DNA of 64,000 bases from Ruegeria sp. THAF57 (GTDB lineage: Bacteria > Pseudomonadota > Alphaproteobacteria > Rhodobacterales > Rhodobacteraceae). The notes below the pieces were generated by a model. The model was not told the origin of the DNA. It did no database searches and saw nothing but the letters and a program-made list of their open reading frames with translations. Position 1 is the stretch's first letter; every line of letters starts with the position of its first letter. Location of the stretch: positions 186,001 through 250,000 of the forward strand of contig NZ_CAIWNQ010000002.1 in NCBI RefSeq assembly GCF_903914075.1, in the 5' to 3' direction. Positions 42,559-51,253 of the stretch are shown in pieces. The position numbers were made by a program, and so were the translations under genes.

Positions 42559-43626
42559 TCAAATCGACCGCAGCGTGATTGCCTCGGCCTTGCGCTTTAC
42601 CGTGCGCGAGGTCGGACCATAACTGTCAGGATGGTTGCGCAATTCGGGAAACAGAGCGAACAACTCGTCCGCCGTGTCAGCGCCAAGCCCCTTAAGCCCT
42701 TCACCCCCTGGAAAAAAACTCTCAGAAATCAGGCCGGAGGTTGAGACAAGCTGATGGCGATCAAACATCAGATGCACATAGCGCACGATATCGCAGGGCG
42801 CAGAAGCGATCGTTTTGCCATTGGCCAAAGCGCTGGCGGCGATCAGAACGTCGTCCTCGCCAAACAGCAATTGCGCCTGCCAGCCAGAGATCAGCAAACG
42901 GTGTTGGGGTGAGACAAGGATGTCACGCTGCGCGCCCAAGGTGCCGGCCTGAATCCGAACAGGGGCAAACCGGTCGGTGCCCCTAACCGTCCGTCCCCCG
43001 ACCCACCGCACCGGGCACGCGCCGTCGTCAACGGTCAAAACCAGATCGCCCGGCTTCAGCGTTTCAACCCTTCGCGGGCCGCCCGGTGTATCCACAAGAG
43101 ATCCTGCCACAAAACAGGCCGCACCGCTGTCACCCGGCGAAAGAGGCGCGTTAACCTGCGTATCGGGGTCAGGTTGATTAAACTGAATAGACGTCGTCGT
43201 CTGATTCGGACTTGTCACAACCGGCAGATTTTCCGAGGTCGCACCAGCAGCGACCCCATCCAAAGCCAGAATATTCTGCGTCCCGCCACCGATATCATAA
43301 AAGTCAATCACTTCGTTCGTCGCGGTGTTGGTAAGCGCATATGCCTCAAAATTGTTCGGACCACCGCCATTGGGATCGGTAAGCAGGATCGGGAAATCGT
43401 CCGCCGAGATCACAAAAACCTGCTCGCCATTTTCGAGATCGGTAAAGACCTGAACAGACGGGTCATCAAGCGGGATTTCTATGCCGACCGTACCGTTGGC
43501 CTGATAAAAGGACACCGTGAAATCCGACGGGTCCTCGGACGGGCTGAGCGAGACTTCCAAAAACTCGGCCACGCCTGTTTGCGCGGCATAAGCGTTCGAA
43601 TAATGTAGTTCACTGATACGAGCCAT
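42559..43626 (-). CDS. Hint-domain (Hedgehog/intein-type) protein
   Basis: The 355-residue protein has an N-terminal half (about 1-165) that looks like a lamin-tail/adhesion-type beta domain with YDIGGGTQNILALDG, then a Hint domain that opens with Cys171: CFVAGSLVDTPGGPRRVETL and LKPGDLVLTVDDG. The Hint fold supports autocatalytic cleavage in inteins and Hedgehog proteins. Rhodobacteraceae carry many such proteins, often linked to secreted RTX-like proteins; the role is not settled. There is no standard signal peptide. It is 85 bases upstream of pheS and 128 bases downstream of gshA on the same strand. Confidence 0.82.
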   Translation of the reverse strand: MARISELHYSNAYAAQTGVAEFLEVSLSPSEDPSDFTVSFYQANGTVGIEIPLDDPSVQVFTDLENGEQVFVISADDFPILLTDPNGGGPNNFEAYALTNTATNEVIDFYDIGGGTQNILALDGVAAGATSENLPVVTSPNQTTTSIQFNQPDPDTQVNAPLSPGDSGAACFVAGSLVDTPGGPRRVETLKPGDLVLTVDDGACPVRWVGGRTVRGTDRFAPVRIQAGTLGAQRDILVSPQHRLLISGWQAQLLFGEDDVLIAASALANGKTIASAPCDIVRYVHLMFDRHQLVSTSGLISESFFPGGEGLKGLGADTADELFALFPELRNHPDSYGPTSRTVKRKAEAITLRSI

Positions 43627-43753
43627 ATGTCCACCGACACACAAAGGTTTGTCGGGACTATACCCTCAAAACCGAAAACCGAACCTTAATACACATGAGA
43701 TTTGGACCGGGGATCACCCATTTGCAACAATCCGGCGATGGGCCTGACGGCAA

Positions 43754-45124
43754 TCAATAGCTGTATTCGGGATAAATCCGTGTCAGATCGCCATTCCAGT
43801 CGCCATTGTAGCGATCCAGCAACTCATCCGCGGGAACTTTGCCTGTCTCGATGCTGTCCTTCAGAGCATTCAGAAAATGGGTCTCATCCGGAACCAACCC
43901 GCCAGCGCCGGGCAAGGCGCGGGATTTCAGGCCAGACTCGGCAATCGAAACAACTTCGCGCGCAAGATCGTACATATTGATGTTTCCGACCCGTGCCTGC
44001 AGGCCATCTTTGGCGGCCTCGACGCGTAAGGATTCGCGCGTTTCAGCGTCCCATCCTTTGACCAGATCCCATGCAGCATCCAGAGCGCCCTGATCATAGG
44101 TCAGACCGACCCAGAAGGCAGGCAGTGCACACAGGCGACGCCAAGGGCCGCCATCTGCGCCGCGCATCTCCATGAACTTCTTGATCCGCGCTTCGGGGAA
44201 GGCGGTCGTCAGGTGATCGGCCCAATCCGACAGGGTTGGCGTTTCACCCGGCAACGCGGGTAGTTTACCCTGCAGGAAGTCGCGGAAGGACATGCCCAGC
44301 GCGTTTATGTATTCGCCGTCGCGATAGACAAAATACATCGGCACATCGAGCGCGTATTGCACGTAACGCTCGAACCCGAAGCCTTCTTCGAATACGAAAG
44401 GCAGCATACCCGTCCGCGCATCGTCCAAATGCCGCCAGATATAGCTGCGCCAGCTTTTCTGGCCGTTCACCTTGCCCTCGAAGAACGGCGAGTTCGCAAA
44501 CAGTGCGGTCGCCACCGGTTGCAGCGCAAGCGCCACGCGCAGTTTCTGCACCATGTCGGCCTCGGACCCAAAGTCGATATTGACCTGAACGGTACAAGTC
44601 CGGCGCATCATGGCGCGCCCCATGGTGCCAACCTTTTCCATATAGTCGTTCATCAACCGATAGCGGCCCTTGGGCATCAACGGCATCTCGTCATGGGTCC
44701 AGATGGGGGCCGCGCCCAGACCGATGAACCCCACGCCGATCTCATCGGCGATATCTTTCACCTCGCGCAGGTGGGTGTTCACCTCATCGCAGGTTTCGTG
44801 GATGGTCTCGAGCGGAGCACCCGACAACTCCAGCGCACCACCAGGTTCAAGGCTGACATTCGCGCCATCTTTCTCAAGCCCGATCAAGTGACCCGCTTCG
44901 CGCACCTCGGCCCAGCCATGGCGGTCGCGCAGACCTTCCAGTACAGCCACGATCGAGCGTTTGCCTTCAAACGGCAGCGGTTTCAGAGTGTCCTTGCAAT
45001 AGCCGAACTTCTCATGCTCGGTCCCGATACGCCAATCGGACTTGGGCTTGCAGCCCGATTCCAGATATTCGGCAAGTTGTTCGTGGCGTTCGATCGGCCC
45101 GCCGCCGGACTGGGGGATGGACAT
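43754..45124 (-). CDS. gshA: Glutamate-cysteine ligase (plant-type, class II)
   Basis: The 456-residue protein matches the plant/alphaproteobacterial GCL family: KSDWRIGTEHEKFGY near the start, GANVSLEPGGALELSGAP, MMRRTCTVQVNIDFGSE, and MEMRGADGGPWRRLCALPAFW. It joins glutamate and cysteine to gamma-glutamylcysteine, the first step of glutathione synthesis, in the cytoplasm. It is the last gene of a minus-strand run after rsmE, a GNAT gene and a small membrane-protein gene; pairing of rsmE with gshA is, from memory, usual in this group. Confidence 0.95.
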   Translation of the reverse strand: MSIPQSGGGPIERHEQLAEYLESGCKPKSDWRIGTEHEKFGYCKDTLKPLPFEGKRSIVAVLEGLRDRHGWAEVREAGHLIGLEKDGANVSLEPGGALELSGAPLETIHETCDEVNTHLREVKDIADEIGVGFIGLGAAPIWTHDEMPLMPKGRYRLMNDYMEKVGTMGRAMMRRTCTVQVNIDFGSEADMVQKLRVALALQPVATALFANSPFFEGKVNGQKSWRSYIWRHLDDARTGMLPFVFEEGFGFERYVQYALDVPMYFVYRDGEYINALGMSFRDFLQGKLPALPGETPTLSDWADHLTTAFPEARIKKFMEMRGADGGPWRRLCALPAFWVGLTYDQGALDAAWDLVKGWDAETRESLRVEAAKDGLQARVGNINMYDLAREVVSIAESGLKSRALPGAGGLVPDETHFLNALKDSIETGKVPADELLDRYNGDWNGDLTRIYPEYSY

Positions 45125-45188
45125 GAACCGCTCTCCGATCCTGATGTGTCTGTCTTTGGGTCAGTCGTGCGGTGAAATGCCGCCAGTG

Positions 45189-45716
45189 TCAATGCAGCCG
45201 AAGATGTGGCGGGCGCATCGGGTTCCGCTCCCATATAACTACCGGATGCACGCCTCCGCTGTTCAGTTCCGCCAGCATTGCTTCGGTTTTAAGCCCCGGC
45301 AAGGCCGAGAAAACGTCGAACAACGCCTCGGCCCCTTCTGCATTCACAGGAATGTGAAGCGCAGGCTGACCCGGCTGATCCAGAACCCAATGCGCGGGGT
45401 TCGAGGTCGGGTCCAACGCCAGCCGCTCGATTTCACGCGCAGCGACGATGCCACCATCCAACGGGCCAAGATACGTGATCTGCCCTTCGTCAATAGTAAC
45501 AACACCGGGTCCGCCTGCCCCGGTTCTGAATCGCGCGCGTTGAATACCGACCACGGTCAACGCTGCGGCGACAATTACCAGCACCCACCCCAACCAGCCA
45601 AGCAGGCCCCCGGGACCGCTGATCCAACTGAGACCGACCAATAGAACCACACCGGCCGCCAGCACCTCGCGCCAGCGCCACAGGGTTAGTTTGGCTTCGG
45701 GTCGGATGAAACTCAT
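45189..45716 (-). CDS. Small membrane protein in the rsmE-gshA run
   Basis: The 175-residue protein has two N-terminal membrane helices (about residues 17-60, with AGVVLLVGLSWISG and WLGWVLVIVAAALTVVG) and a soluble C-terminal part, VVTIDEGQITYLGPLDGGIVAAREI, that looks like an all-beta domain. I recognise no named family. The start overlaps the GNAT stop as ATGA. It is followed by gshA after 64 bases. The topology suggests an N-terminal membrane-anchored cytoplasmic domain. Confidence 0.7.
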   Translation of the reverse strand: MSFIRPEAKLTLWRWREVLAAGVVLLVGLSWISGPGGLLGWLGWVLVIVAAALTVVGIQRARFRTGAGGPGVVTIDEGQITYLGPLDGGIVAAREIERLALDPTSNPAHWVLDQPGQPALHIPVNAEGAEALFDVFSALPGLKTEAMLAELNSGGVHPVVIWERNPMRPPHLRLH

Positions 45717-46561
45717 GCCGGGTCCTTTGGGGTCTTGAACAGTATCAGGGAATACTGACCTGCGGGTTTAAATCCGATTGCGATATAAGCACGCGCAGCG
45801 GAATCGGAAGCCGCAAATAGAACAGCGCGGGTTACACCCGCTGCCCGAGCCTCAAGCAGGTGCAGCGCGACGGCCAGTTTCGCATAGCCGCATCCGCGCA
45901 AGTCAGGCGGGGTGTAAACGCCGCCGATTTGCACTACCTCGGGCAATCGCGCATTGAACCCCGTCATTCCCACAGGCTGACCGGTAATCAGCAAAGCCCG
46001 ATGAGAATCGCGTTCAACATAGGCGGCAATGTCTTTCTTTGACTGGCTTTGCGCACGATCCAAGTCGAACCCCATCGCTTCGGTCAGATAGCTCTGACGC
46101 CAGCCCTCGGTAACTTCGCGATCCACATCACCCAGCGGCACTAGCGTGGTGCCGGACGTGTCGGGCAAGATGATGTCGTTCAGATCCAGTGTGAAGCCCG
46201 GCTCATCACTGTTCATGGTCGCAGGCCGATCGTCCCACCCTGCCAGATGCATGAATCGGCGGGCCTGCGTTGCCTCAGCCGCCAGACCGAACAACGCGCG
46301 ACCCCGGATTAACTGTATCGCATCCGCCAGCTCAGCATCGCTGCAATCAGGGCATTGCGGCAGCACCATACCCTCGTTCGTGATGGCAAGAATGGCCCGC
46401 GGTCCATCGCCCAATGCCCAGACATTCACCGCACGCGGGTCACTTCCCCGCAATCCAAAATCACGTAAATTGGCCAGAGGAAACATCGACGTCTGAATGT
46501 GTTCCGACAGAAACCGGTCGATCTTTGGCACGTCCTCTTGCCGCGCCTGCTGCCACGTCAC
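45713..46561 (-). CDS. GNAT family N-acetyltransferase
   Basis: The 282-residue protein has a C-terminal GNAT fold: QIGGVYTPPDLRGCGYAKLAVALHLLEAR is the acetyl-CoA-binding motif A (given in parts: GVYTPPDLRGCGYA), then AVLFAASDSAARAYIAIGFK. An N-terminal half (about 1-150) holds further helices and may be a diverged copy. The start is a GTG at 46561 that overlaps the rsmE stop as GTGA; the longer frame upstream is inside rsmE. The acetyl acceptor is unknown. Confidence 0.85.
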   Translation of the reverse strand: MTWQQARQEDVPKIDRFLSEHIQTSMFPLANLRDFGLRGSDPRAVNVWALGDGPRAILAITNEGMVLPQCPDCSDAELADAIQLIRGRALFGLAAEATQARRFMHLAGWDDRPATMNSDEPGFTLDLNDIILPDTSGTTLVPLGDVDREVTEGWRQSYLTEAMGFDLDRAQSQSKKDIAAYVERDSHRALLITGQPVGMTGFNARLPEVVQIGGVYTPPDLRGCGYAKLAVALHLLEARAAGVTRAVLFAASDSAARAYIAIGFKPAGQYSLILFKTPKDPA

Positions 46562-47283
46562 GCCCAATCCCCCAACGCCTGCTGCCACATGGTCAGCGCC
46601 GCCACCGCAGCCGTATCCGCGCGCAGGATGCGTGGGCCAAGGCTGACCACATGCGCATAGGGCAACCCGGTCAGGCGCTTGCGCTCGCGGTCGGAAAAGC
46701 CACCCTCCGGGCCGATCAGAATCGCCCAGGGTTGGCCTTTTTCCTGCGATGCCAGACGCAATGCTGACCCAACCTCGGCCTCGTCGCAGAACATCAGTTG
46801 ACGACCTTCAGGCCATGTATCCAGCATCCGGTCCAGCCGTTGCAGATCGGCGACTTCGGGCACATAAGTCCCGCCGCATTGCTCGGCGGCCTCGACCGCG
46901 TGGGCCTGCAGGCGGTCCTGTCGGATGCGTTCGGAATTGGTAAACTCGGTCTGCACGGGCAGGATGCGCGCGGCACCCATCTCGGTCGCCTTTTCGACAA
47001 TGAAATCCGTCCGTGCTTTTTTGATCGGCGCAAAAATCAGCCACAGATCAGGCGGCAGCTGCAAAGGTTTCGACTGTTCCAGACAGGTCAGAACCCCGCC
47101 GCGCTTACCGGCCTGCGCGACCTGGGCCAGCCACTCTCCGTCTTGGCCGTTGAACAGCGCCACGTGCCCGCCCACGGCCAGACGCATGACGCCAAACAGG
47201 TAATGCGCCTGCTCGCGCGTCAAATCAACGGATTGCCCCCGACCCAGAGGGTGCTCTACATACAGTCTGATCTTTGCACTCAT
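46558..47283 (-). CDS. rsmE: 16S rRNA (uracil1498-N3)-methyltransferase
   Basis: The 241-residue protein starts with KIRLYVEHPLGRGQSVDLT and has the SPOUT methyltransferase region ILIGPEGGFSDRERKRL and VVSLGPRILRADTAAVAAL, which match RsmE and hold the trefoil-knot SAM site. It methylates U1498 of 16S rRNA. It is divergent from ubiA, with only 12 bases between the two start codons, so its promoter must lie inside ubiA coding DNA or overlap the gap. It leads the rsmE-GNAT-membrane protein-gshA run. Confidence 0.95.
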   Translation of the reverse strand: MSAKIRLYVEHPLGRGQSVDLTREQAHYLFGVMRLAVGGHVALFNGQDGEWLAQVAQAGKRGGVLTCLEQSKPLQLPPDLWLIFAPIKKARTDFIVEKATEMGAARILPVQTEFTNSERIRQDRLQAHAVEAAEQCGGTYVPEVADLQRLDRMLDTWPEGRQLMFCDEAEVGSALRLASQEKGQPWAILIGPEGGFSDRERKRLTGLPYAHVVSLGPRILRADTAAVAALTMWQQALGDWA

Positions 47284-47295
47284 GAGACGTTACAT

Positions 47296-48258
47296 ATGCA
47301 AGGCAACGCCCCAACACCAGACGGCCAGGTCTCCGATGCGGTATCCGGCAACTGGGTCGATACACACGCGCCCGCTTTCGCCCGGCCATACTTGCGCCTG
47401 AGCCGTGCAGACCGGCCCATCGGCACATGGCTATTGCTGATCCCCTGCTGGTGGGGTCTGGCGCTGGCGATCCTGAGCGACGGCAATCCGCGCTGGGAAG
47501 ATCTTTGGATCGCTGTCGCCTGTGCCATCGGTGCGTTCCTGATGCGGGGCGCGGGCTGCACATGGAATGATATCACCGACCGAGAATTCGATGCTCAGGT
47601 CGAACGCACCCGGTCGCGGCCCATCCCTTCGGGCCAGGTCAGTGTGCGGCAAGCTGCGTTCTGGATGGTGCTGCAATGCCTTCTGGCATTGATGATTCTG
47701 CTGACCTTCAACCGGGCCGCCATTGCCATAGGCGTGCTGTCGCTTCTTCCTGTAACGATCTACCCTTTCGCCAAACGCTTCACATGGTGGCCGCAGGTGT
47801 TTCTGGGCCTCGCGTTCAATTGGGGTATCCTTCTGACTTGGGCCGCGCATACGGGAACGGTCAGCGTTCCCGCAATCACGCTGTATCTGGCGGGTATCGC
47901 GTGGACGTTGTTCTATGACACGATCTATGCCCATCAGGACGCCGAAGATGACGAGCTGATCGGCATCAAATCCACCGCCCGTCTATTTGGTGAGAACACG
48001 GCGAAATGGCTGAAATACTTCCTTGTCGCAACCGTTGCGTTAATGGGCCTTGCGATCATCGATGCAGCAACGACACAGGCGTCGACCCTTGCACTGTTCG
48101 TGGCTCTTTTTGGCCCTTGGGCCATGGGATGGCACATGGCGTGGCAGTTGCGCGGATTGGACACGGATGACAACGCCAAGCTGCTGCAATTGTTTCGCGC
48201 CAATCGGGACACCGGCCTTATTCCGCTGATCTTCCTTGGCGTCGCATTGCTGGTCTGA
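47296..48258 (+). CDS. ubiA: 4-hydroxybenzoate octaprenyltransferase UbiA
   Basis: The 320-residue integral membrane protein has the prenyltransferase motifs MRGAGCTWNDITDREFDAQVERT (Asp-rich site I; read in parts) and YDTIYAHQDAEDDELIGIKST (site II), with about eight helices. It attaches a polyprenyl chain to 4-hydroxybenzoate in ubiquinone synthesis at the inner membrane. I chose the ATG at 47296. The frame extends far upstream, but that is a shadow inside rsmE. No strong Shine-Dalgarno is seen in the 12-base gap (GAGACG is the nearest). The COQ9 gene elsewhere in the window serves the same pathway. Confidence 0.95.
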   Translation: MQGNAPTPDGQVSDAVSGNWVDTHAPAFARPYLRLSRADRPIGTWLLLIPCWWGLALAILSDGNPRWEDLWIAVACAIGAFLMRGAGCTWNDITDREFDAQVERTRSRPIPSGQVSVRQAAFWMVLQCLLALMILLTFNRAAIAIGVLSLLPVTIYPFAKRFTWWPQVFLGLAFNWGILLTWAAHTGTVSVPAITLYLAGIAWTLFYDTIYAHQDAEDDELIGIKSTARLFGENTAKWLKYFLVATVALMGLAIIDAATTQASTLALFVALFGPWAMGWHMAWQLRGLDTDDNAKLLQLFRANRDTGLIPLIFLGVALLV

Positions 48259-48323
48259 TTGCACCTCGGCGCAGGCCTCTGTAAGAGTGCTGCTCAATCA
48301 CCCGAGGAGTCGATTGCCCGCAC

Positions 48324-50234
48324 ATGCGCCTGCCCTATTTCATCGCCGTTGCCCTGATTTTCCTCGTGTCAGCCGGAGTATCCCTGCTGGCAGCCAGTTA
48401 CGCGGTGACAAAGGTCGAAGAGGCATCCGAGTTCGCAGTGCGGCGCGCGCTGGACCTTAAAGGCCATGACTGGGCCGAGGTTGAATCCGACGGCCTGCGG
48501 GTCATCCTGACCGGAACCGCACAGGATGAGGCCGCCCGCTTCAACGCGTTAACAGCCGCAGGGACCGAAGTTGATACGTCGCGCGTCATTGACGAGATGC
48601 AGGTTGAAGCGACGCGTCAGTTGGCTCCACCACGCTTTTCCGCAGAAATCCTGCGCAACGACAGCGGCATTTCGGTTATTGGCCTCATACCTGCCAGCCA
48701 GGACCGGGACGCGTTTGTAGACCGGCTTCGCAATCTGGATGGCGGCAAGGTCTCGGACCTAATGGAAACCGCAGACTATCCAAAGCCGAAAGGCTGGGAA
48801 GAAGCGTTAAACTATTCGGTTGAGGCGCTGGCACGTCTGCCGCGCGCCAAAATCTCGGCCAGCCCCGGACTGGTCAAGATCACGGCCATCGCAGACAGCC
48901 AGCAGGAAAAAGAGCAACTGGAACAGGACCTGACCCGGGCAGCCCCCCCCAGCCTGCGCATCGGGCTGTCCATTTCGGCCCCAAGACCGGTGATCACGCC
49001 TTTCACCCTGCGTTATTTGATTGATGAGTCCGGCGGGACCTTTGATGCGTGCTCGGCGCAAGACGAAGAAGCGCGCGACACGATAATCCAAGCGGCGAAA
49101 GGCGCTGGTCTGACGGGGCCGTATTCCTGCACGATCGGGCTGGGTGTGCCATCGCCCCGCTGGCCCGAGGCTGCATCTCTGGGCATACGCGCACTGGCGG
49201 AAATTGGTCAGGGTTCAATCACAATTTCGGATGCTGATGTAACGCTGGTCGCCGCCGAAGGCACCAATCCCGCGCTTTTTGACCGGATCGTAGGCGAGCT
49301 TGAGGCCGCTCTGCCCGGTGTTTTCGCCTTGCACGCCGTATTGCCGGAACCGACCGAAGACGCACCTGCAGGTCCGACAGAGTTCTCCGCAACGCGCAGC
49401 CCCGAAGGTCTGGTGCAGATGCGGGGCCGTTTGGGTGACGAAGCGGCGCGCGACATGGTCGACAGTTTCGCACGGGCGGCTTTTGGGTCTGAACAAGTTT
49501 ATACCGCCACGCGGATTGCCCCCGATTTACCGTCAGACTGGCCCGTGCGCGTGCTGGCTGGGCTCGAGGCCCTGTCTCACCTTCACAACGGCGCGCTAAC
49601 GGTAACGCCGGATGATGTCGTCCTGAGCGGCATCAGTCACGATCCCGAGTCCAAGGCCCGCATCGCCGGTTTGCTCTCTGAAAAACTGGGGGACGCGCAG
49701 GATTATACCCTGTCCATTACCTACCAAGCCCCTCCCGAGCCCGAAGACACGCTGCCGGACCCCGAAATGTGTGAAGAGCGGATCGCGGAAATTCAGGCAG
49801 CAACCAAAATTGCCTTCGAGCCGGGCTCGGCCACGATTGCGTCGGACTCGCGCGATACGGTGAACCAAATTGCGGATATTCTGCGAGAGTGCGGTCCAAT
49901 CCGGATGGAAATTCAGGGCCATACCGACAGTCAGGGCCGCGAAGAGATGAACCAGCAACTCAGCCAGGCGCGGGCACAGTCCATCCTGAACGAATTGCGC
50001 GGCCGCCGGATTCCAACCGGCAGCTATTCGGCCGTCGGCTATGGTGAAACCCAGCCCATCGCAGATAACGATACCGAAGAAGGCCGTGAGGAAAACCGCC
50101 GGATCGAGTTCCGGCTGATCCGACCCGAACCTGTCGCCAATTCCGAAACCGGGCTTGAGGCGATGGAAGCCACGACAGGCGACTCGGAAGACGCGCAGCC
50201 AGAGGCCGAAGATACCGGCGCAGAGGAACAGTAA
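48324..50234 (+). CDS. OmpA-family protein with BON-like region
   Basis: The 636-residue protein has an N-terminal membrane anchor or uncleaved signal (YFIAVALIFLVSAGVSLLAASYAV), then a long middle region (about 60-480) with repeated domain-like segments, each resembling BON-type units (ADVTLVAAEGTN, VSPDDVVLSGIS). The C-terminal OmpA domain (about 500-615) has IAFEPGSATIASDS, GHTDSQGREEMNQQLSQARA and a GYGETQPIADN region, which bind peptidoglycan in this family. It is probably an inner-membrane or outer-membrane-linked protein that contacts the cell wall. A coiled-coil membrane protein follows directly. Confidence 0.82.
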   Translation: MRLPYFIAVALIFLVSAGVSLLAASYAVTKVEEASEFAVRRALDLKGHDWAEVESDGLRVILTGTAQDEAARFNALTAAGTEVDTSRVIDEMQVEATRQLAPPRFSAEILRNDSGISVIGLIPASQDRDAFVDRLRNLDGGKVSDLMETADYPKPKGWEEALNYSVEALARLPRAKISASPGLVKITAIADSQQEKEQLEQDLTRAAPPSLRIGLSISAPRPVITPFTLRYLIDESGGTFDACSAQDEEARDTIIQAAKGAGLTGPYSCTIGLGVPSPRWPEAASLGIRALAEIGQGSITISDADVTLVAAEGTNPALFDRIVGELEAALPGVFALHAVLPEPTEDAPAGPTEFSATRSPEGLVQMRGRLGDEAARDMVDSFARAAFGSEQVYTATRIAPDLPSDWPVRVLAGLEALSHLHNGALTVTPDDVVLSGISHDPESKARIAGLLSEKLGDAQDYTLSITYQAPPEPEDTLPDPEMCEERIAEIQAATKIAFEPGSATIASDSRDTVNQIADILRECGPIRMEIQGHTDSQGREEMNQQLSQARAQSILNELRGRRIPTGSYSAVGYGETQPIADNDTEEGREENRRIEFRLIRPEPVANSETGLEAMEATTGDSEDAQPEAEDTGAEEQ

Positions 50235-50235
50235 G

Positions 50236-50556
50236 TTGAACAGAATCGAATTCATCATCGCCACCGCCGTTATCCTGTTTGCGGCTTTCTGCATGGGCTG
50301 GTTCGCCAACTGGCTTGCGCACCGCTTGTCGCGTGTGCGTCAAAGTGATGTCGCCGATCTGGACCGCATGAGCCAGGAATTGCACGAAGCCGAAGAAACC
50401 CGCGATCAGGCGATCACTTACCTGCAACAGCGTGAGGCGGAACTGACCAACCAACTGACGCAGGCAGAGGCAGAATTGTCCGCAGCCATGGATGGCCTGC
50501 GCGCTGCACGTCAGGAAGCCGAGGAACTGCGGGGCCGTATCAACAACGCGGACTGA
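50236..50556 (+). CDS. Small membrane-anchored coiled-coil protein
   Basis: From the TTG at 50236, preceded by GAGGA at 50223-50227, the protein has 106 residues: one N-terminal membrane helix (FIIATAVILFAAFCMGWFANWL) followed by a long coiled coil rich in Gln, Glu and Ala (MSQELHEAEETRDQAITYLQ; LTNQLTQAEAELSAAMDGLR). It starts one base after the OmpA-family stop and may act with it at the cell envelope. I recognise no named family. The frame extends upstream inside the OmpA gene, but that is a shadow. Confidence 0.7.
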   Translation: MNRIEFIIATAVILFAAFCMGWFANWLAHRLSRVRQSDVADLDRMSQELHEAEETRDQAITYLQQREAELTNQLTQAEAELSAAMDGLRAARQEAEELRGRINNAD

Positions 50557-50557
50557 C

Positions 50558-51001
50558 CTACCACCGGGTCAGCGCATCTTCATCCTCGTCCTTGGCGGCC
50601 ACCCAATCGGCCCCGTCCGACGTGATTTCCTTTTTCCAGAACGGAGCGCGGGATTTCAGATAGTCCATCAGAAATTCTGCGGCGTCGAACGCATCCTTGC
50701 GGTGCGGTGCGGCGGTTGCCACCATCATGATCCGATCCCCCGGAGCCAGCCGCCCGTGGCGGTGGATTACAAGGACATCACCCAGTGACCAGCGGCTTTG
50801 CGCCTCTTCCGCGATCTTGGTCAGGGCACGTTCGGTCATGCCGGGATAATGTTCGATCTCCATGACATCCAAATCGCCCGCAGCCAGATCACGGACAACG
50901 CCGGTAAATGTCACAATCGCCCCGTTTGCGGCATCCTTGGCGGCAAAAGCGTTGGCTTCGGCACCCAGATCAAACGCCTCTTCCTGAACCACGATACGCA
51001 T
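50558..51001 (-). CDS. moaE: Molybdopterin synthase catalytic subunit MoaE
   Basis: The 147-residue protein matches MoaE: GAIVTFTGVVRDLAAGDLDVMEIEHYPGM (given in parts: GAIVTFTGVVRD; LDVMEIEHYPGM), VIHRHGRLAPGDRIMMV and APFWKKEITSDGADWVAAKD, which carries the substrate-handling Lys residues. MoaE takes sulfur from the MoaD thiocarboxylate to make molybdopterin from precursor Z. It lies three bases after moaD and after pgsA upstream. The 3' end is convergent with the coiled-coil gene. Confidence 0.95.
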   Translation of the reverse strand: MRIVVQEEAFDLGAEANAFAAKDAANGAIVTFTGVVRDLAAGDLDVMEIEHYPGMTERALTKIAEEAQSRWSLGDVLVIHRHGRLAPGDRIMMVATAAPHRKDAFDAAEFLMDYLKSRAPFWKKEITSDGADWVAAKDEDEDALTRW

Positions 51002-51004
51002 GGA

Positions 51005-51250
51005 TCAGCCGCCGGTCATGGGAGGAAAAAACGCGACTTCACGAACCCCGGCAAGCGGCGCGTCAAAGTCCGAAAGCTCCTGATCGAGCGCCACGCGCAG
51101 CGCCGAAAGATCAGCAAAGGCCGCGGCATAGCGATCCTCTCGCGCGCTGAGTTCCGCGACCAGATCGGAAACGGTCGCGGCTTCAGTTTCCACCCGCTCT
51201 TTCGGCAGGCCGATGCGTTCGCGCACCCAGGCGAAATACAGCACGTCCAT
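51005..51250 (-). CDS. moaD: Molybdopterin synthase sulfur carrier subunit MoaD
   Basis: The 81-residue protein has the ubiquitin-like MoaD fold features and ends in FFPPMTGG, the C-terminal Gly-Gly that is adenylylated and thiocarboxylated. The start reads DVLYFAWVRERIGLPKE, a standard MoaD pattern. It partners MoaE, three bases downstream. The placement after pgsA is a common alphaproteobacterial arrangement (pgsA-moaD-moaE). Confidence 0.95.
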   Translation of the reverse strand: MDVLYFAWVRERIGLPKERVETEAATVSDLVAELSAREDRYAAAFADLSALRVALDQELSDFDAPLAGVREVAFFPPMTGG

Positions 51251-51253
51251 CGC

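Noticed and set aside
46798..47295. Extended N-terminus of UbiA overlapping rsmE
   Set aside because: The extension is antisense to rsmE and lacks family features; UbiA homologues start near the internal ATG at 47296.
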